Source of the DNA: Pseudomonadota bacterium
GTDB taxonomy: Bacteria > Pseudomonadota > Alphaproteobacteria > Reyranellales > Reyranellaceae
Length of the DNA: 64,000 bases
Direction: 5' to 3'
NCBI GenBank assembly: GCA_018242505.1
Contig: JAFEBU010000083.1
Span: forward strand, 62,001-126,000
Positions 33,743 to 44,069 of the stretch are shown piece after piece. How positions within the stretch are numbered: the stretch's first letter is position 1; the number at the start of each line of letters is the position of its first letter. The translations under genes and the position numbers were made by a program. The notes beneath the pieces are model-generated. The model saw only the letters and a list, made by a program, of their open reading frames with translations, was not told where the DNA came from and did no database searches.

Positions 33743-35359
33743 TCAGGCGGCGAGCTTCACGCCGGCCTTGGCATCCTCCTTGACCATGTCGGCCCCCTTC
33801 TCGGCGATCATGATGGTGGGCGCGTTGGTGTTGCCCGAGGTCACCGTCGGCATGATCGAGGCATCGATCACCCTGAGCCCTGCGATACCGTGCACGCGCA
33901 GCCGGTCGTCGACAACCGCCATGGGATCGTGGCCCATCTTGCAGGTGCCGATGACGTGATAGGTCGTCTGGCCGTTGCCGCGGGCAAAGGACAGCCATTC
34001 GTCGTAGGTGTTCACGTCCTTGCCGGGCTTGTTCTCGAAGGCGATGTACTTCTCGAGCGACGGATGGGAGACGATCTTGCGGGCGATCTGCATGCCCGCA
34101 ACCGTGGCGTCGCGGTCGGTCTGCGCCGACAGGAAGTTCGGCCGGATCGCCGGCTCGGCGCCGGGCGTCGCCGACTTGATGTGGATCGAGCCGCGCGAGT
34201 CGGGACGGCACTGGCCGATCACGACGGTCATGCCAGGCTCGCGCTCGAGATCGCGCTTCTGCGCCGTGTCGTAGCTCGCATGCGCCATATGGAACTGCAT
34301 GTCGGGCGATTCGAGTCCCGGCCGCGTGCGCACGAACCCGTACACGATGCCGGCCGTCCAGGTGAGGATGCCGCGCCCGGTCGTGTAGTACTTGATGACC
34401 TCCTTCACCATGTTGAGGCCGCGCGTCTGCTCGTTGAGCGTGATCGGCAGCTTCACACGCCAGTTCATGCGCGGTGCGAAGTGATCGCCGTAGTTCTCGC
34501 CGACGCCCTTGAGCTCGTGCTTGATCTCGATGCCGAATTTCCTGAGCAGTTCGGGCTGCCCGATGCCGGAATGCTCCAGCACGCCGGGCGACTGCACCGC
34601 GCCACAGGAGACGATCACCTCGCGCCCGCACCGCGCCTCGCGCGCCTGCCCGTGGACCGTGTAGGCGACGCCGACGGCGCGCTTGCCCTCCAGCAGGATC
34701 CTGCTCACCAGAGCGTCGGTCTCGATGCGCAGGTTCGGACGATGACGGGCCGGATCGAGGAAGGCGCGCGCCGCCGACCAGCGCTTGCCGTTCTTCATCG
34801 TCACCTGATAGTAGCCGAACCCTTCCTGGTTGCCGTTGTTGTAGTCCTTGTTCTTCGGATAGCCGCTCGCCGCCGCGGCCTCGATGAAGGCGTCGCACAG
34901 CTCGTGGCGCTCGTACATGTCGGCGACATTCAGCGGGCCGCCCTTGCCGCGCGACTGGTCGCCGTTGCCTTCGTAGTGCTCCGACTTCTTGAAGTAGGGC
35001 AGGACCTGCTCGTAGGACCAGCCGCGATTGCCGAGCTGGCTCCAGGTATCGTAGTCGAGCGGCTGGCCGCGCACATAGAGCATGCCGTTGATGGAGCTGG
35101 AACCGCCCAGCGTGCGGCCGCGCGGACAGGGAATGCGGCGCCCCGCCATGCCTTCCTCGGCCTCCATCTCGAAGTTCCAGTTGAACTTGTCGTGGTTCAG
35201 GAGCCGGGTGAAGCCGACCGGCACATCGATCCAGATCGACTTGTCGCGCGACCCGGCCTCCAGGAGCAGGACCTTGACGCCCGCGTCCTCGCTCAGGCGA
35301 TTGGCCAACACACAGCCCGCAGAGCCGCCGCCTACGATGATGTAATCCCAATCAGCCAT
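33743..35359 (-). CDS. GMC-family FAD oxidoreductase (choline dehydrogenase-like)
   Basis: A 538-residue GMC oxidoreductase that oxidises a primary alcohol. The FAD motif GGGSAGCVLANRLSED is at residues 9-24, the GMC signature GRTLGGSSSINGMLYVRG near 80, and the catalytic His in YHVIGTCKMGHDP near the C-terminus with the NTNAPTIMIAEKGADM end. It lies 63 bp downstream of the ABC importer genes on the same strand. It may act on the solute that importer brings in. Choline specificity is not implied. Confidence 0.92.
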   Translation of the reverse strand: MADWDYIIVGGGSAGCVLANRLSEDAGVKVLLLEAGSRDKSIWIDVPVGFTRLLNHDKFNWNFEMEAEEGMAGRRIPCPRGRTLGGSSSINGMLYVRGQPLDYDTWSQLGNRGWSYEQVLPYFKKSEHYEGNGDQSRGKGGPLNVADMYERHELCDAFIEAAAASGYPKNKDYNNGNQEGFGYYQVTMKNGKRWSAARAFLDPARHRPNLRIETDALVSRILLEGKRAVGVAYTVHGQAREARCGREVIVSCGAVQSPGVLEHSGIGQPELLRKFGIEIKHELKGVGENYGDHFAPRMNWRVKLPITLNEQTRGLNMVKEVIKYYTTGRGILTWTAGIVYGFVRTRPGLESPDMQFHMAHASYDTAQKRDLEREPGMTVVIGQCRPDSRGSIHIKSATPGAEPAIRPNFLSAQTDRDATVAGMQIARKIVSHPSLEKYIAFENKPGKDVNTYDEWLSFARGNGQTTYHVIGTCKMGHDPMAVVDDRLRVHGIAGLRVIDASIMPTVTSGNTNAPTIMIAEKGADMVKEDAKAGVKLAA

Positions 35360-35422
35360 GATTCGCGCTTCCTCCGTTCATTCTTCTCGCCCTGTCGCGG
35401 GAGGGTCGAGCGGAAGGACATT

Positions 35423-36386
<964 letters not shown>

Positions 36387-36394
<8 letters not shown>

Positions 36395-37379
36395 CGCTGT
36401 GCCAGCAAGCGACCCAGTGACCGGGCCGCTTCTCCTTGTACTCGGGCCGCTCGCGCCGGCAAAGATCGTCCGCCTTGGGGCAGCGCGGAGCGAAGGCACA
36501 GCCGGCCGGAAGCGCGAACAGCGGCGGCACGATGCCGGGAATCTCCTGCAACCGCGCCTCATTGTGCTTGTGGTCGCTGCCGCGCATGAGGTCGAGCCGC
36601 GGGATCGAGGCGAGCAGGCCGACCGTATAGGGATGGAGCGGCCGGGCGAAGAGCTCGCCCACCGCAGCCTCCTCGACCTTGCGCCCGGCGTACATCACGA
36701 TCACCCGTCGCGCCGTTTCGGCCACCACGCCGAGATCGTGGGTGATCAGGATCACGGCGGCGCCGAACTCGCGCTGCAGCTCGACGATCAGGTCGAGGAT
36801 CTGCGCCTGGATGGTAACGTCGAGCGCGGTCGTGGGCTCGTCTGCAATCAGCACCTTGGGATTGCAGGCGAGCGCCATGGCGATCATGGCGCGTTGGCGC
36901 ATGCCGCCGGAGAGCTGGTGCGGATATTCCCTCGCGCGTTGCCCAGGCTCCGGAATGCGCACCAGATCGAGCATCTCGACGGCGCGATTCAGGGCCTGCT
37001 TGCGGTCCATGTCACGATGCAGGATCAGCGCCTCGGCGATCTGCTTGCCGATGGTCATCACCGGATTGAGCGAGGTCATCGGCTCCTGAAAGATCATCGA
37101 GATCTCGTTGCCGCGAACCCTGCGCATCTCCTCCTCGTTCAGCGTCAGGAGATCGCGCCCGCCGAGCCGCACCGCGCCCGACACGATACGGCCGGGCGGA
37201 TCGGGGATGAGACGCATCAGCGACAGCGCGGTCATGCTCTTGCCGCAGCCCGATTCTCCCACGATCGCCAGCGTCTCGCCCGACTCGACCTGGAAGTCGA
37301 TGCCGTCGACTGCCTTGACGATGCCTTGCCGGGTATAGAACCAGGTGCCGAGATTCTCGACTTCGAGCTGGGCCGTCAT
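36387..37379 (-). CDS. Peptide/nickel-type ABC transporter ATP-binding protein (DppD/OppD-like)
   Basis: A 330-residue ATPase with Walker A GESGCGKSM (final residue M where most have S or T), signature LSGGMRQRAMIAMAL, Walker B VLIADEPTTALD, and the C-terminal extension ending in cysteines (CAFAPRCPKADDLC). The unusual Walker A ending GCGKSMT is common in this family. It overlaps the permease by four bases. Confidence 0.94.
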
Positions 37380-38269
37380 GAACGCTGCCGCGGGTCGAGC
37401 AGGTCACGCAGGGCGTCCCCCAGCAGGTTGGTGCCGAACACCGTGAGGCTGATGGCCACGCCCGGCCAGATCACCAGCCACGGCGCAGTGCGGACATATT
37501 CCGCCGCAGATTCCGACAGCATGCGCCCCCATGACGGATGCGGCTCGGGCACACCCAGGCCGAGGAAGGAGAGCGAAGCCTCGACCAGGATCGCCGAACC
37601 GAGCTGCGCGGTGGCGAGCACGATCAGAGGGGCCAGCGTATTGGGCAGCACATGGCGGACGGCGATGCGCAGCTCGCCCATGCCGACGGCCCGCGCCGCC
37701 TCGACGAACGGCTGTTCCCGCAGCGACAGGGTGCTCGACCGCACGACGCGCGCCACGCTCGGCACCAGCGGAATGGCAATGGCGATAATGGTGTTGCGCA
37801 GCGACGGACCGAGCGCCGCCGCCATGATGATGGCCATGACCAGGAGCGGCAGCGCCTGCATGATGTCCATGAGGCGCTGCAGGGCGAGATCGACCCACCC
37901 GCCGAGATAGCCGCTGGTGAGGCCGACGGCGATGCCGATCACCCCGCCCAGTCCCATCGCGCCGGCGCCGACGGCGAGCGAGATACGAGCGCCGTGGATG
38001 ATGCGGCTGAACATGTCCCGCCCCATGAAGTCGGCGCCGAGCAGGAACTGACCGCCCGGCGGGGCAAGCGAGAACTTGGAGTTGGTCGCCGTGGGATCGA
38101 CCGGCGCGATGAAATCGGCGAACAGAGCCGTGGCCACGAACGCCACGACGATCACAGCTCCGGCCGCGCCCAGCGGATAACGGCGAGCAAAGAAGAGCGT
38201 GCGACTCCACCACCCTGTGACGTTGGCGCCGGCCCGGGCCAGTGCGGCTTCATGGTCGATGACGGTCAT
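37376..38269 (-). CDS. ABC transporter permease (DppC-like)
   Basis: A 297-residue inner-membrane permease with an N-terminal helix (about 35-55) followed by the large periplasmic segment DPTATNSKFSLAPPGGQFLLGADFMGRD, which is diagnostic of DppC-type proteins. The BPD domain then has five helices. The EAA-like loop EAARAVGMGELRIAVRHVLPN contacts the ATPases. Confidence 0.94.
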   Translation of the reverse strand: MTVIDHEAALARAGANVTGWWSRTLFFARRYPLGAAGAVIVVAFVATALFADFIAPVDPTATNSKFSLAPPGGQFLLGADFMGRDMFSRIIHGARISLAVGAGAMGLGGVIGIAVGLTSGYLGGWVDLALQRLMDIMQALPLLVMAIIMAAALGPSLRNTIIAIAIPLVPSVARVVRSSTLSLREQPFVEAARAVGMGELRIAVRHVLPNTLAPLIVLATAQLGSAILVEASLSFLGLGVPEPHPSWGRMLSESAAEYVRTAPWLVIWPGVAISLTVFGTNLLGDALRDLLDPRQRS

Positions 38270-38273
38270 GGTG

Positions 38274-39218
38274 TCAGCCGTACTTGATGCGTGGATCGAG
38301 GACCATATAGGCCATGTCCACCAGGAAGTTCATGGTCACCACGATGAAGGCGATCAGCATGGTGAGGTTCTGCACGATCGGATAGTCGCGCCAGCGGATC
38401 GCCTCGACCAGGAAGCGGGCGACGCCCGGAATGTTGAACACTGTCTCGGTCACGATCAGACCGCCGACCAAGAATGCCGCCTCGATGCCGATCACGGTCA
38501 CGACCGGCAGGAGCGCGTTGCGCAGGGCATGGTTGTAGTTGACCGAGGCGTTGGTGGCGCCCTTCGACCGCGCCGTGCGCACATAGTCCTGACGCAGCAC
38601 TTCGAGCATGGACGAGCGGGTGAGCCGCATGATCAGGGCCGAGCTGCGGAAGCCCACGGTGATCGCGGGCAGGATCAGCATCTTGACCTGAGCGATGAAG
38701 CCGTGTGCGTCGGTGTCGTAGATCGGGACCGTGCCGAACCATTGGGCCGCCGCCATCAGCACCAGAAGACCGAGCCAGAAGGAGGGAAACGACAGTCCGC
38801 TGAGGCTGACGACCCGCAGGATGTAGTCGAGCCTGGTGTTCTGACGCACCGCGCTCATCACGCCGAGCGGTACGCCAAACAGGATGGCGAAGAAGATGGC
38901 GAGCCCGGCCAGCTTGGCGCTGATCGGTATGCGCGGTCCGATCTCCTCGATCGCCGGCCGCTCGGATACGTAAGCGTAGCCCAGGTCGCCATGCGCCAGC
39001 CCGTCGATCCATTGCCAGTACTGCTCGGCGATCGGCCGGTCGAGGCCGAGCTCATGGACGATCTGCGCCTTCTCCTTGGGATCGTCGTTGCCGGTGGCGT
39101 CGACCAGGATGTCAGCCACATTGCCCGGCACCAGCCGCAGCAGGACGAAGATCAGGATCGACATCCCGATCAGCGTCACCACCATCAGCGACAAGCGCCG
39201 GGCAAGGTAAGCTCCCAT
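38274..39218 (-). CDS. ABC transporter permease (DppB-like)
   Basis: A 314-residue permease with the classic N-terminal helix (LSLMVVTLIGMSILIFVLLRLVPG). A periplasmic domain including the GLDRPIAEQYWQWIDGLAHGDLG motif and the BPD region follow, with the coupling loop YVRTARSKGATNASVNYNHALRNALLPV. It lies 4 bp from dppC and 25 bp from the binding protein gene. Confidence 0.94.
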   Translation of the reverse strand: MGAYLARRLSLMVVTLIGMSILIFVLLRLVPGNVADILVDATGNDDPKEKAQIVHELGLDRPIAEQYWQWIDGLAHGDLGYAYVSERPAIEEIGPRIPISAKLAGLAIFFAILFGVPLGVMSAVRQNTRLDYILRVVSLSGLSFPSFWLGLLVLMAAAQWFGTVPIYDTDAHGFIAQVKMLILPAITVGFRSSALIMRLTRSSMLEVLRQDYVRTARSKGATNASVNYNHALRNALLPVVTVIGIEAAFLVGGLIVTETVFNIPGVARFLVEAIRWRDYPIVQNLTMLIAFIVVTMNFLVDMAYMVLDPRIKYG

Positions 39219-39243
39219 TGCCGCCTCTTACTTGTTACTTGTC

Positions 39244-40842
39244 TTACTTGTCGAGCCAGTAGTCTTCGAAGCGCCAGCCGTTGTAGATGCTGTTCACCTG
39301 CAGGTTGACGCCCTTGAGCTTGGGAGACCAGCAGGTGTTGGCGACGTTGTGGCCGATCACCGGGCGGGCCACGTCGTCGGCCAGCTTCTTCTCGATCTCC
39401 CACACGAGCTTCTTGCGCTTGTCCATGTCGACCTCGGCCGACTGCTGGTTGATCAGCTTGTCGACCTCCGGGTTGTTGTAGCCCGTGTAGTTGCGCTCGG
39501 ACTTCGAGAAGAAGTTCTCGTAGAAGTTCACGTCAGGATCGTCGACCGACACGCCGGTCAGGTTCATGCCGATCTGGTAGTCCTTCTTGGCGATCTTGTT
39601 GTACCAGACCGACGAGTCGATTGGCTCAAGCTCGGCCGCGATATGCACCTGCTTCAGCTGGTCGATCAGGATCACCGCAGGATCGCGGTAGATCTCGATG
39701 TTGCGCGTCGCCACCTTGATCCTGAGCGGCTTGTCGGCCGTGTAGCCCAGCTTCTCCATGATCTTGCGGCCTTCCGCACGGCTCTTCTCGATATCGGCCG
39801 CGTGGCCGGGCAACGATGCCAGCATCTCCTTGGGCATGCCCCATTTGCCGTAGGGCGGCGGCAGCATTGCCGCTCCGTCGAGATCGTGGCCCTGGCTCAG
39901 AATCTGGGAGAAGGCATGGTTGTCGATGGCATCGACCAGCGCGCGACGTACGTCGGGATTGTTGAACGGCGGCGAATCGCGGTTGACCAGGATGTTCGAA
40001 TTGACGTTGGTCGGCCGCGCCTCGCAGACCGCATCGGGCCGACGGGCCTTGACGTCCTTGAGCAGCGGGAAGGTGACATCCGAGTCGAACGTCATGTCGA
40101 ACTCGTCCGACTCGAAGCCCAGCATGCGCGTGGCGCGGTTGGGCACGATCTTCCATTCGATGGCGTCGAGGTAAGGCCGTCCCTTCTTCCAGTAGTCGGG
40201 GTTGCGCACGAGCTTGATCCCCTCGTTGCGCCGGAACTCCGTCACCTTGAACGGGCCGGTGCCGATCGGCTTGGTGCGCATCTCGCGGCCCGACACGTGG
40301 CAGGAGTAGATCGGCGCATAACCCGAGGCGAGCATGGAAAGGAACGAGGATTGCGGGCGGCCCAGCGTGAAGGTGACCTCGTTGTCGCCGTTGGTCGAGA
40401 TTTCCTTGAGGTTCTGGTACCAGATCTTGCGCGGGCTCTTGCGCAGAAGGTCCGACTTGTCGTCGAGGCCAGCCACCGCGTCGAAGGTGCACTTCACGTC
40501 CTTCGCGGTGAAGGGCTTGCCGTCATGCCACTTCACGCCCTGCCGCAACTTGAAGGTGAGCTTCGTCTTGTCGCCGTTCCACGACCAGCTCTCGGCCAGG
40601 TCGGGCACGATGTGATCGGGGCTGTTGGCCTTCTCCTTGGGATCGAACACCACAAGGTTGTTGAAAACCGCCATGAAAGGTTGAACGACGGAGATGGTCG
40701 ATTCCTCGTGGATCGACGCGCTAGGCGGATTTTCGCGATGGGTGATTCGCAGCGTCCCACCCTGCTTCTGTGCGAACGCCGGCGACGCAGCCGCCATAAG
40801 ACCGGCCACGCCAGCGGCCAGCAATACCCTCTGGAACCCCAT
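39244..40842 (-). CDS. ABC transporter solute-binding protein, family 5
   Basis: A 532-residue periplasmic protein with a Sec signal peptide (GFQRVLLAAGVAGLMAAASPAFA, cleaved after A-F-A). The family 5 signature region, LAESWSWNGDKTKLTFKLRQGVKWHDGKPFTAKDVKCTF, is clear. Family members bind peptides, opines, nickel or glycosides; the ligand cannot be read from sequence. It is the first gene of the importer operon, the usual place for a highly expressed binding protein. Confidence 0.94.
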   Translation of the reverse strand: MGFQRVLLAAGVAGLMAAASPAFAQKQGGTLRITHRENPPSASIHEESTISVVQPFMAVFNNLVVFDPKEKANSPDHIVPDLAESWSWNGDKTKLTFKLRQGVKWHDGKPFTAKDVKCTFDAVAGLDDKSDLLRKSPRKIWYQNLKEISTNGDNEVTFTLGRPQSSFLSMLASGYAPIYSCHVSGREMRTKPIGTGPFKVTEFRRNEGIKLVRNPDYWKKGRPYLDAIEWKIVPNRATRMLGFESDEFDMTFDSDVTFPLLKDVKARRPDAVCEARPTNVNSNILVNRDSPPFNNPDVRRALVDAIDNHAFSQILSQGHDLDGAAMLPPPYGKWGMPKEMLASLPGHAADIEKSRAEGRKIMEKLGYTADKPLRIKVATRNIEIYRDPAVILIDQLKQVHIAAELEPIDSSVWYNKIAKKDYQIGMNLTGVSVDDPDVNFYENFFSKSERNYTGYNNPEVDKLINQQSAEVDMDKRKKLVWEIEKKLADDVARPVIGHNVANTCWSPKLKGVNLQVNSIYNGWRFEDYWLDK

Positions 40843-40918
40843 CGATTTCTCCTCCCATCAACGCAATTCAGCTTTCCAGTTGCACCCAAGCTAACACATC
40901 GTGTGCAGCCGCCAAGCG

Positions 40919-41296
40919 CTATTGCGCCGCGCCCTTGAGCTCGATCTGGTTGCCCTCGGGATCGTTGAAGTAGACCGATGGGCCGCTGCCTTCCGCACCG
41001 TAGCGCTGGACGGTTTCGCCGACCGCAATACCGAACGGCAAAAGCCGGGCAGCGACCGCCTCGCGATCGAACGGCTCGATGCGAAAACAGAGATGGTCCA
41101 TGTTGCCGCCGGATGCCGGCCGCTCCGCTGCAACCAGATCGAGCATGGACGCGCCAGCCCGCATCTGCACGAGATGGAGCCGATCCAGGGTGCGCTCGAC
41201 CTTGAAACCGAGCGCCTGCTCATAGAACCGCACCATGCCGGCGAGGTCCCGCACTCTCAGAACGACATGGTCGATCCGTTCGACATGGAAAGTCAT
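40919..41296 (-). CDS. VOC-family protein
   Basis: A 125-residue single-module glyoxalase-fold protein (FHVERIDHVVLRVRDLAGMVRFYEQALGF; NMDHLCFRIEPFD; C-terminal FNDPEGNQIELKG). Metal ligands of the His-His-Glu type are visible. It lies upstream of the ABC operon with a 76-bp gap and is divergent from the aldolase gene. Function is unknown. Confidence 0.83.
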   Translation of the reverse strand: MTFHVERIDHVVLRVRDLAGMVRFYEQALGFKVERTLDRLHLVQMRAGASMLDLVAAERPASGGNMDHLCFRIEPFDREAVAARLLPFGIAVGETVQRYGAEGSGPSVYFNDPEGNQIELKGAAQ

Positions 41297-41346
41297 GACG
41301 TTTAGCTTAGCGAACCGAGGTACGGGACGAAAGCCGGGAGGAGACG

Positions 41347-42129
41347 ATGGGCATCGCGGTCAATGCCGCCAAGGCGCGACTCAGGAAGAACGAGCTGGCC
41401 GTGGGCATCGGCGTCCGGCTGGTGCGCAATGTCGATATCATCAAGGTCATGAAGGCGGCGGGCTACGACTGGCTGTTCCTCGACCTCGAGCACGGCGCCA
41501 TGTCGATCGAGACGGCCTGCGAGATCGCGGTCGCCGCCCAGGATTCCGGCATCGCCCCCATCGTGCGCGTCCCCTATGGCGAGCTCACCATGGCCACGCG
41601 CGTGCTCGACGGCGGCGCTCTCGGGGTCGTGATCCCGCACGTCGATACGGCGGAAGAAGCCCGGGAAATCGCCGACAAGTTGCGCTACCCGCCACGCGGT
41701 CACCGGTCTGTCGGCGGTGGCCAGGCCCAGTTCGACTATGCGCCGATGCCGCTCGCCGAGATGACCAGGCAGAGCGACGACAACACCCTGATCACCGTCA
41801 TGATCGAGACGCCGAAGGCGGTCGAGAATGCCGAGGCGATCGCCGCGGTGCCAGGCATCGATTGCCTGCTGATCGGATCGAGCGATCTCTCGATGGAGCT
41901 CGGCATTCCGGGCGAGAACGGTCACGCCAAGGTCCAGGCAGCCGCCGACACGGTTGCGGCGGCCTGCAAGAAGCACGGCAAGTGGCCGGGCATGGGCGGC
42001 GCCTACAGCGAAGAGCTGCTGAAGCTTTATATCGGCAAGGGCATGAAGCTGCTGCTTGCCGGCAACGACCTGCCCATGCTCACCACTGCCGCGCGGTCGC
42101 ACCAGGCAAAGGTGCGGGCGTTCCAGTAG
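41347..42129 (+). CDS. HpcH/HpaI-family aldolase
   Basis: A 260-residue class II aldolase of the HpcH/HpaI family, which cleaves 4-hydroxy-2-oxo acids to pyruvate and an aldehyde. The motifs DWLFLDLEHGAMS, PIVRVPYGELTMATRVLDGGALGVVIPHVDT and RYPPRGHRSVGGG contain the metal-binding Glu/Asp and substrate Arg positions. A catalytic-type Glu is in VMIETPKAVENAEAI. It is the first of a second catabolic cluster, divergent from the VOC gene. Confidence 0.92.
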   Translation: MGIAVNAAKARLRKNELAVGIGVRLVRNVDIIKVMKAAGYDWLFLDLEHGAMSIETACEIAVAAQDSGIAPIVRVPYGELTMATRVLDGGALGVVIPHVDTAEEAREIADKLRYPPRGHRSVGGGQAQFDYAPMPLAEMTRQSDDNTLITVMIETPKAVENAEAIAAVPGIDCLLIGSSDLSMELGIPGENGHAKVQAAADTVAAACKKHGKWPGMGGAYSEELLKLYIGKGMKLLLAGNDLPMLTTAARSHQAKVRAFQ

Positions 42130-42143
42130 ATCATCCTCCTCCC

Positions 42144-42250
42144 CCGTCATCGGGAGAGATGATCCGTCATCAGGGAGGTGCCCGCCATCGGGAGGTCACC
42201 CGTCACCGGGGAGGTGCCCCGTCATCAGGAGAGGTGACCCATCATCGGGG
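42144..42250. repeat. Six imperfect tandem repeats of 18-20 bp
   Basis: Units start at 42144, 42164, 42182, 42200, 42219 and 42239 and follow the pattern CCGTCATCxGGGxAGGTGxC, with a few substitutions each. They sit just after the aldolase stop and face the convergent TPP enzyme gene. There are no spacers and no cas genes. Similar GGGGAGG/CCTCCCC motifs form a hairpin 60 bp further on. Confidence 0.7.
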
Positions 42251-42305
42251 GCGGAGGGGTCATAGATACGCGGTAAGGCTCACGCGCCCTCCGGCACCGC
42301 GTGCC

Positions 42306-42332
42306 ACCTCCCCATCTGATGAATGGGGAGGT
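42306..42332. terminator. Hairpin after the TPP enzyme gene
   Basis: ACCTCCCCAT at 42306-42315 pairs perfectly with ATGGGGAGGT at 42323-42332 around a 7-base loop. It lies 14 bp beyond the stop of the minus-strand TPP enzyme gene. No clear T-run follows, so it may be an extragenic repeat remnant or a weak terminator. Confidence 0.4.
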
Positions 42333-42345
42333 AAAATCCAGAGGC

Positions 42346-43995
42346 TTACCTCTTCCCCTCGATCTCGATCTCGAGCAGGTGCGGCTTGCCCGACTTGAAG
42401 GCTGACGCGACGGCCGCCTTGATATCGTCGGCCTTCGTGACATGCGTGCCGGCGACACCCATGCCCTTGGCAAGATCGACGAAACCAAGCGCCGGGCCGG
42501 TCAGGTCCATGTGCATGTAGGGCTTGTTGGACTTCACATCGAAGCGCGCGCGATAGGCGTCGATATTGTGTTTCAGCACGCGGTATTCGCGGTTGGCCAG
42601 GATCACGAACACGATCGGCAAATCGTGGTGCGCCGCGGTCCACAGCGCCTGGATGGAATACATCGACGAGCCGTCGCCCGAGAGGCAGAGGATCGGCCGT
42701 TTGGTGTCGGCGACCGCAACGCCCAGCGCACCGGCCACGCCCTGCCCGATGCCGCCGCCGCGACCGCTGAAATAGTCGCCTGCGCCCTTGAAGGTGAAGG
42801 TCTTGAAGAGGTCGAGGTTGGCGGTGATGGTCTCGTCCACCACCACGACATCCTTTGGCGAACCCGCGCGAATCTCGGCCATGGCGCGCGCCATCGAGGT
42901 GGGCGAGCGCGACCAGGCCTTTTCGACCCGCGCCTTTTGCGCGGCATCCTCGGCTTCCCTCTGCGCCCGAAGTGCATCGCCGCGCTTCCTGGCGAGCGTC
43001 GCATCGACCTCGATCGCCGCTGCGAGCGCTTCCAGTGCCGCCTTCGGATCGGCAACCAGACCGGCATCGAGGGCGAAATTGTAGGCAAGCCGCGACGGCG
43101 CCGCTTCGATCTGCAGCACCTTCGTCCCCGGCGCGAACGGCGAACCCGGTCCGTACCAGACTTCCTCGAAGAACGGGCCGCCCATCATCAGCACGAGATC
43201 GTTCGCCGCGAGTTGCTTGGCGACGCCCGGCGCGTCGAAAGCGAGCGTACCGCGCCACGCAGGATGATCCGTCGGAAAGGAATTTCGCCCGCGCAGCCCC
43301 TCGAACCACACCGATGCGCCCAGCGTCTCGACCAGCTTCACCAGCATGTCGTCGGCGCCGGCGCGTGCGATATCGTCGCCGGCGACGATGGCGGGGCTCC
43401 TCGCGGCCGAAAGCAGCCCGGCCATGGCCGTGACACCGGCCGGATCGGGGCGGCTCGACGCAAACAGCGTCGCCGGCTTGGCGGGCGCGATCTCCGTCTC
43501 CTGCTCCATGACATCGATCGGCAGCGCGACGAACACGGGACCGGCCGGCGCCTCGTTGGCGATCTTGAAGGCGCGCTGCAGGATCGGGGCGAGCTCATCG
43601 GCGCGTTCGACCTGCACGCTCCACTTGGTGACGGGCGCCGCCATCGCCGCGAGATCGTGGCCCAGCACGGGATCGCGCAACCGCAGCCGCGTGTCCTGCT
43701 GTCCCGCCGTGACCACCATCGGCGAATTGTTCTTGAGCGCGCCGTAGATCATGCCGATCGCGTTGCCGAGGCCCGGCGCCACGTGAAGGTTGACGAAGGC
43801 CGTCTTGCCGCTCGCCTGCGCATAGAAGCTCGCGGCACCGACCGCGACGCCTTCGTGCAGATGCACGATGTACTGGATCTGCGGATAGTCGAGCAGCGAA
43901 TCGAGCAACGGGCTCTCGGTGGTGCCGGGATTGCCGAAGATCCGGTCCACGCCATGGTTGACGAGCGTCTGCATGAGTACCTGGCGACCGCGCAT
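42346..43995 (-). CDS. Thiamine-pyrophosphate-dependent enzyme (benzoylformate decarboxylase-like)
   Basis: A 549-residue three-domain TPP enzyme. The cofactor-activating Glu48 is in HLHEGVAVGAA, and the TPP/Mg motif GDGSSMYSIQALW...ANREYRV is near residue 430. The pattern resembles benzoylformate decarboxylase and other non-oxidative 2-oxo acid decarboxylases more than acetolactate synthase. The ATG at 43995 follows GAGGGAG; an in-frame TTG 15 bp upstream overlaps that site. It is divergent from the GMC gene and convergent with the HpaI aldolase. Confidence 0.88.
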   Translation of the reverse strand: MRGRQVLMQTLVNHGVDRIFGNPGTTESPLLDSLLDYPQIQYIVHLHEGVAVGAASFYAQASGKTAFVNLHVAPGLGNAIGMIYGALKNNSPMVVTAGQQDTRLRLRDPVLGHDLAAMAAPVTKWSVQVERADELAPILQRAFKIANEAPAGPVFVALPIDVMEQETEIAPAKPATLFASSRPDPAGVTAMAGLLSAARSPAIVAGDDIARAGADDMLVKLVETLGASVWFEGLRGRNSFPTDHPAWRGTLAFDAPGVAKQLAANDLVLMMGGPFFEEVWYGPGSPFAPGTKVLQIEAAPSRLAYNFALDAGLVADPKAALEALAAAIEVDATLARKRGDALRAQREAEDAAQKARVEKAWSRSPTSMARAMAEIRAGSPKDVVVVDETITANLDLFKTFTFKGAGDYFSGRGGGIGQGVAGALGVAVADTKRPILCLSGDGSSMYSIQALWTAAHHDLPIVFVILANREYRVLKHNIDAYRARFDVKSNKPYMHMDLTGPALGFVDLAKGMGVAGTHVTKADDIKAAVASAFKSGKPHLLEIEIEGKR

Positions 43996-44069
43996 TTTCC
44001 GCTCCCTCAATTCCCTTGCTTGGTATGAGAAAGCGATGGAGCTTGTCGAGCGATATTGGGAGGAGCGCC

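Noticed and set aside
42144..42250. CRISPR array
   Set aside because: Units are contiguous and degenerate with no unique spacers, and no cas gene is nearby.
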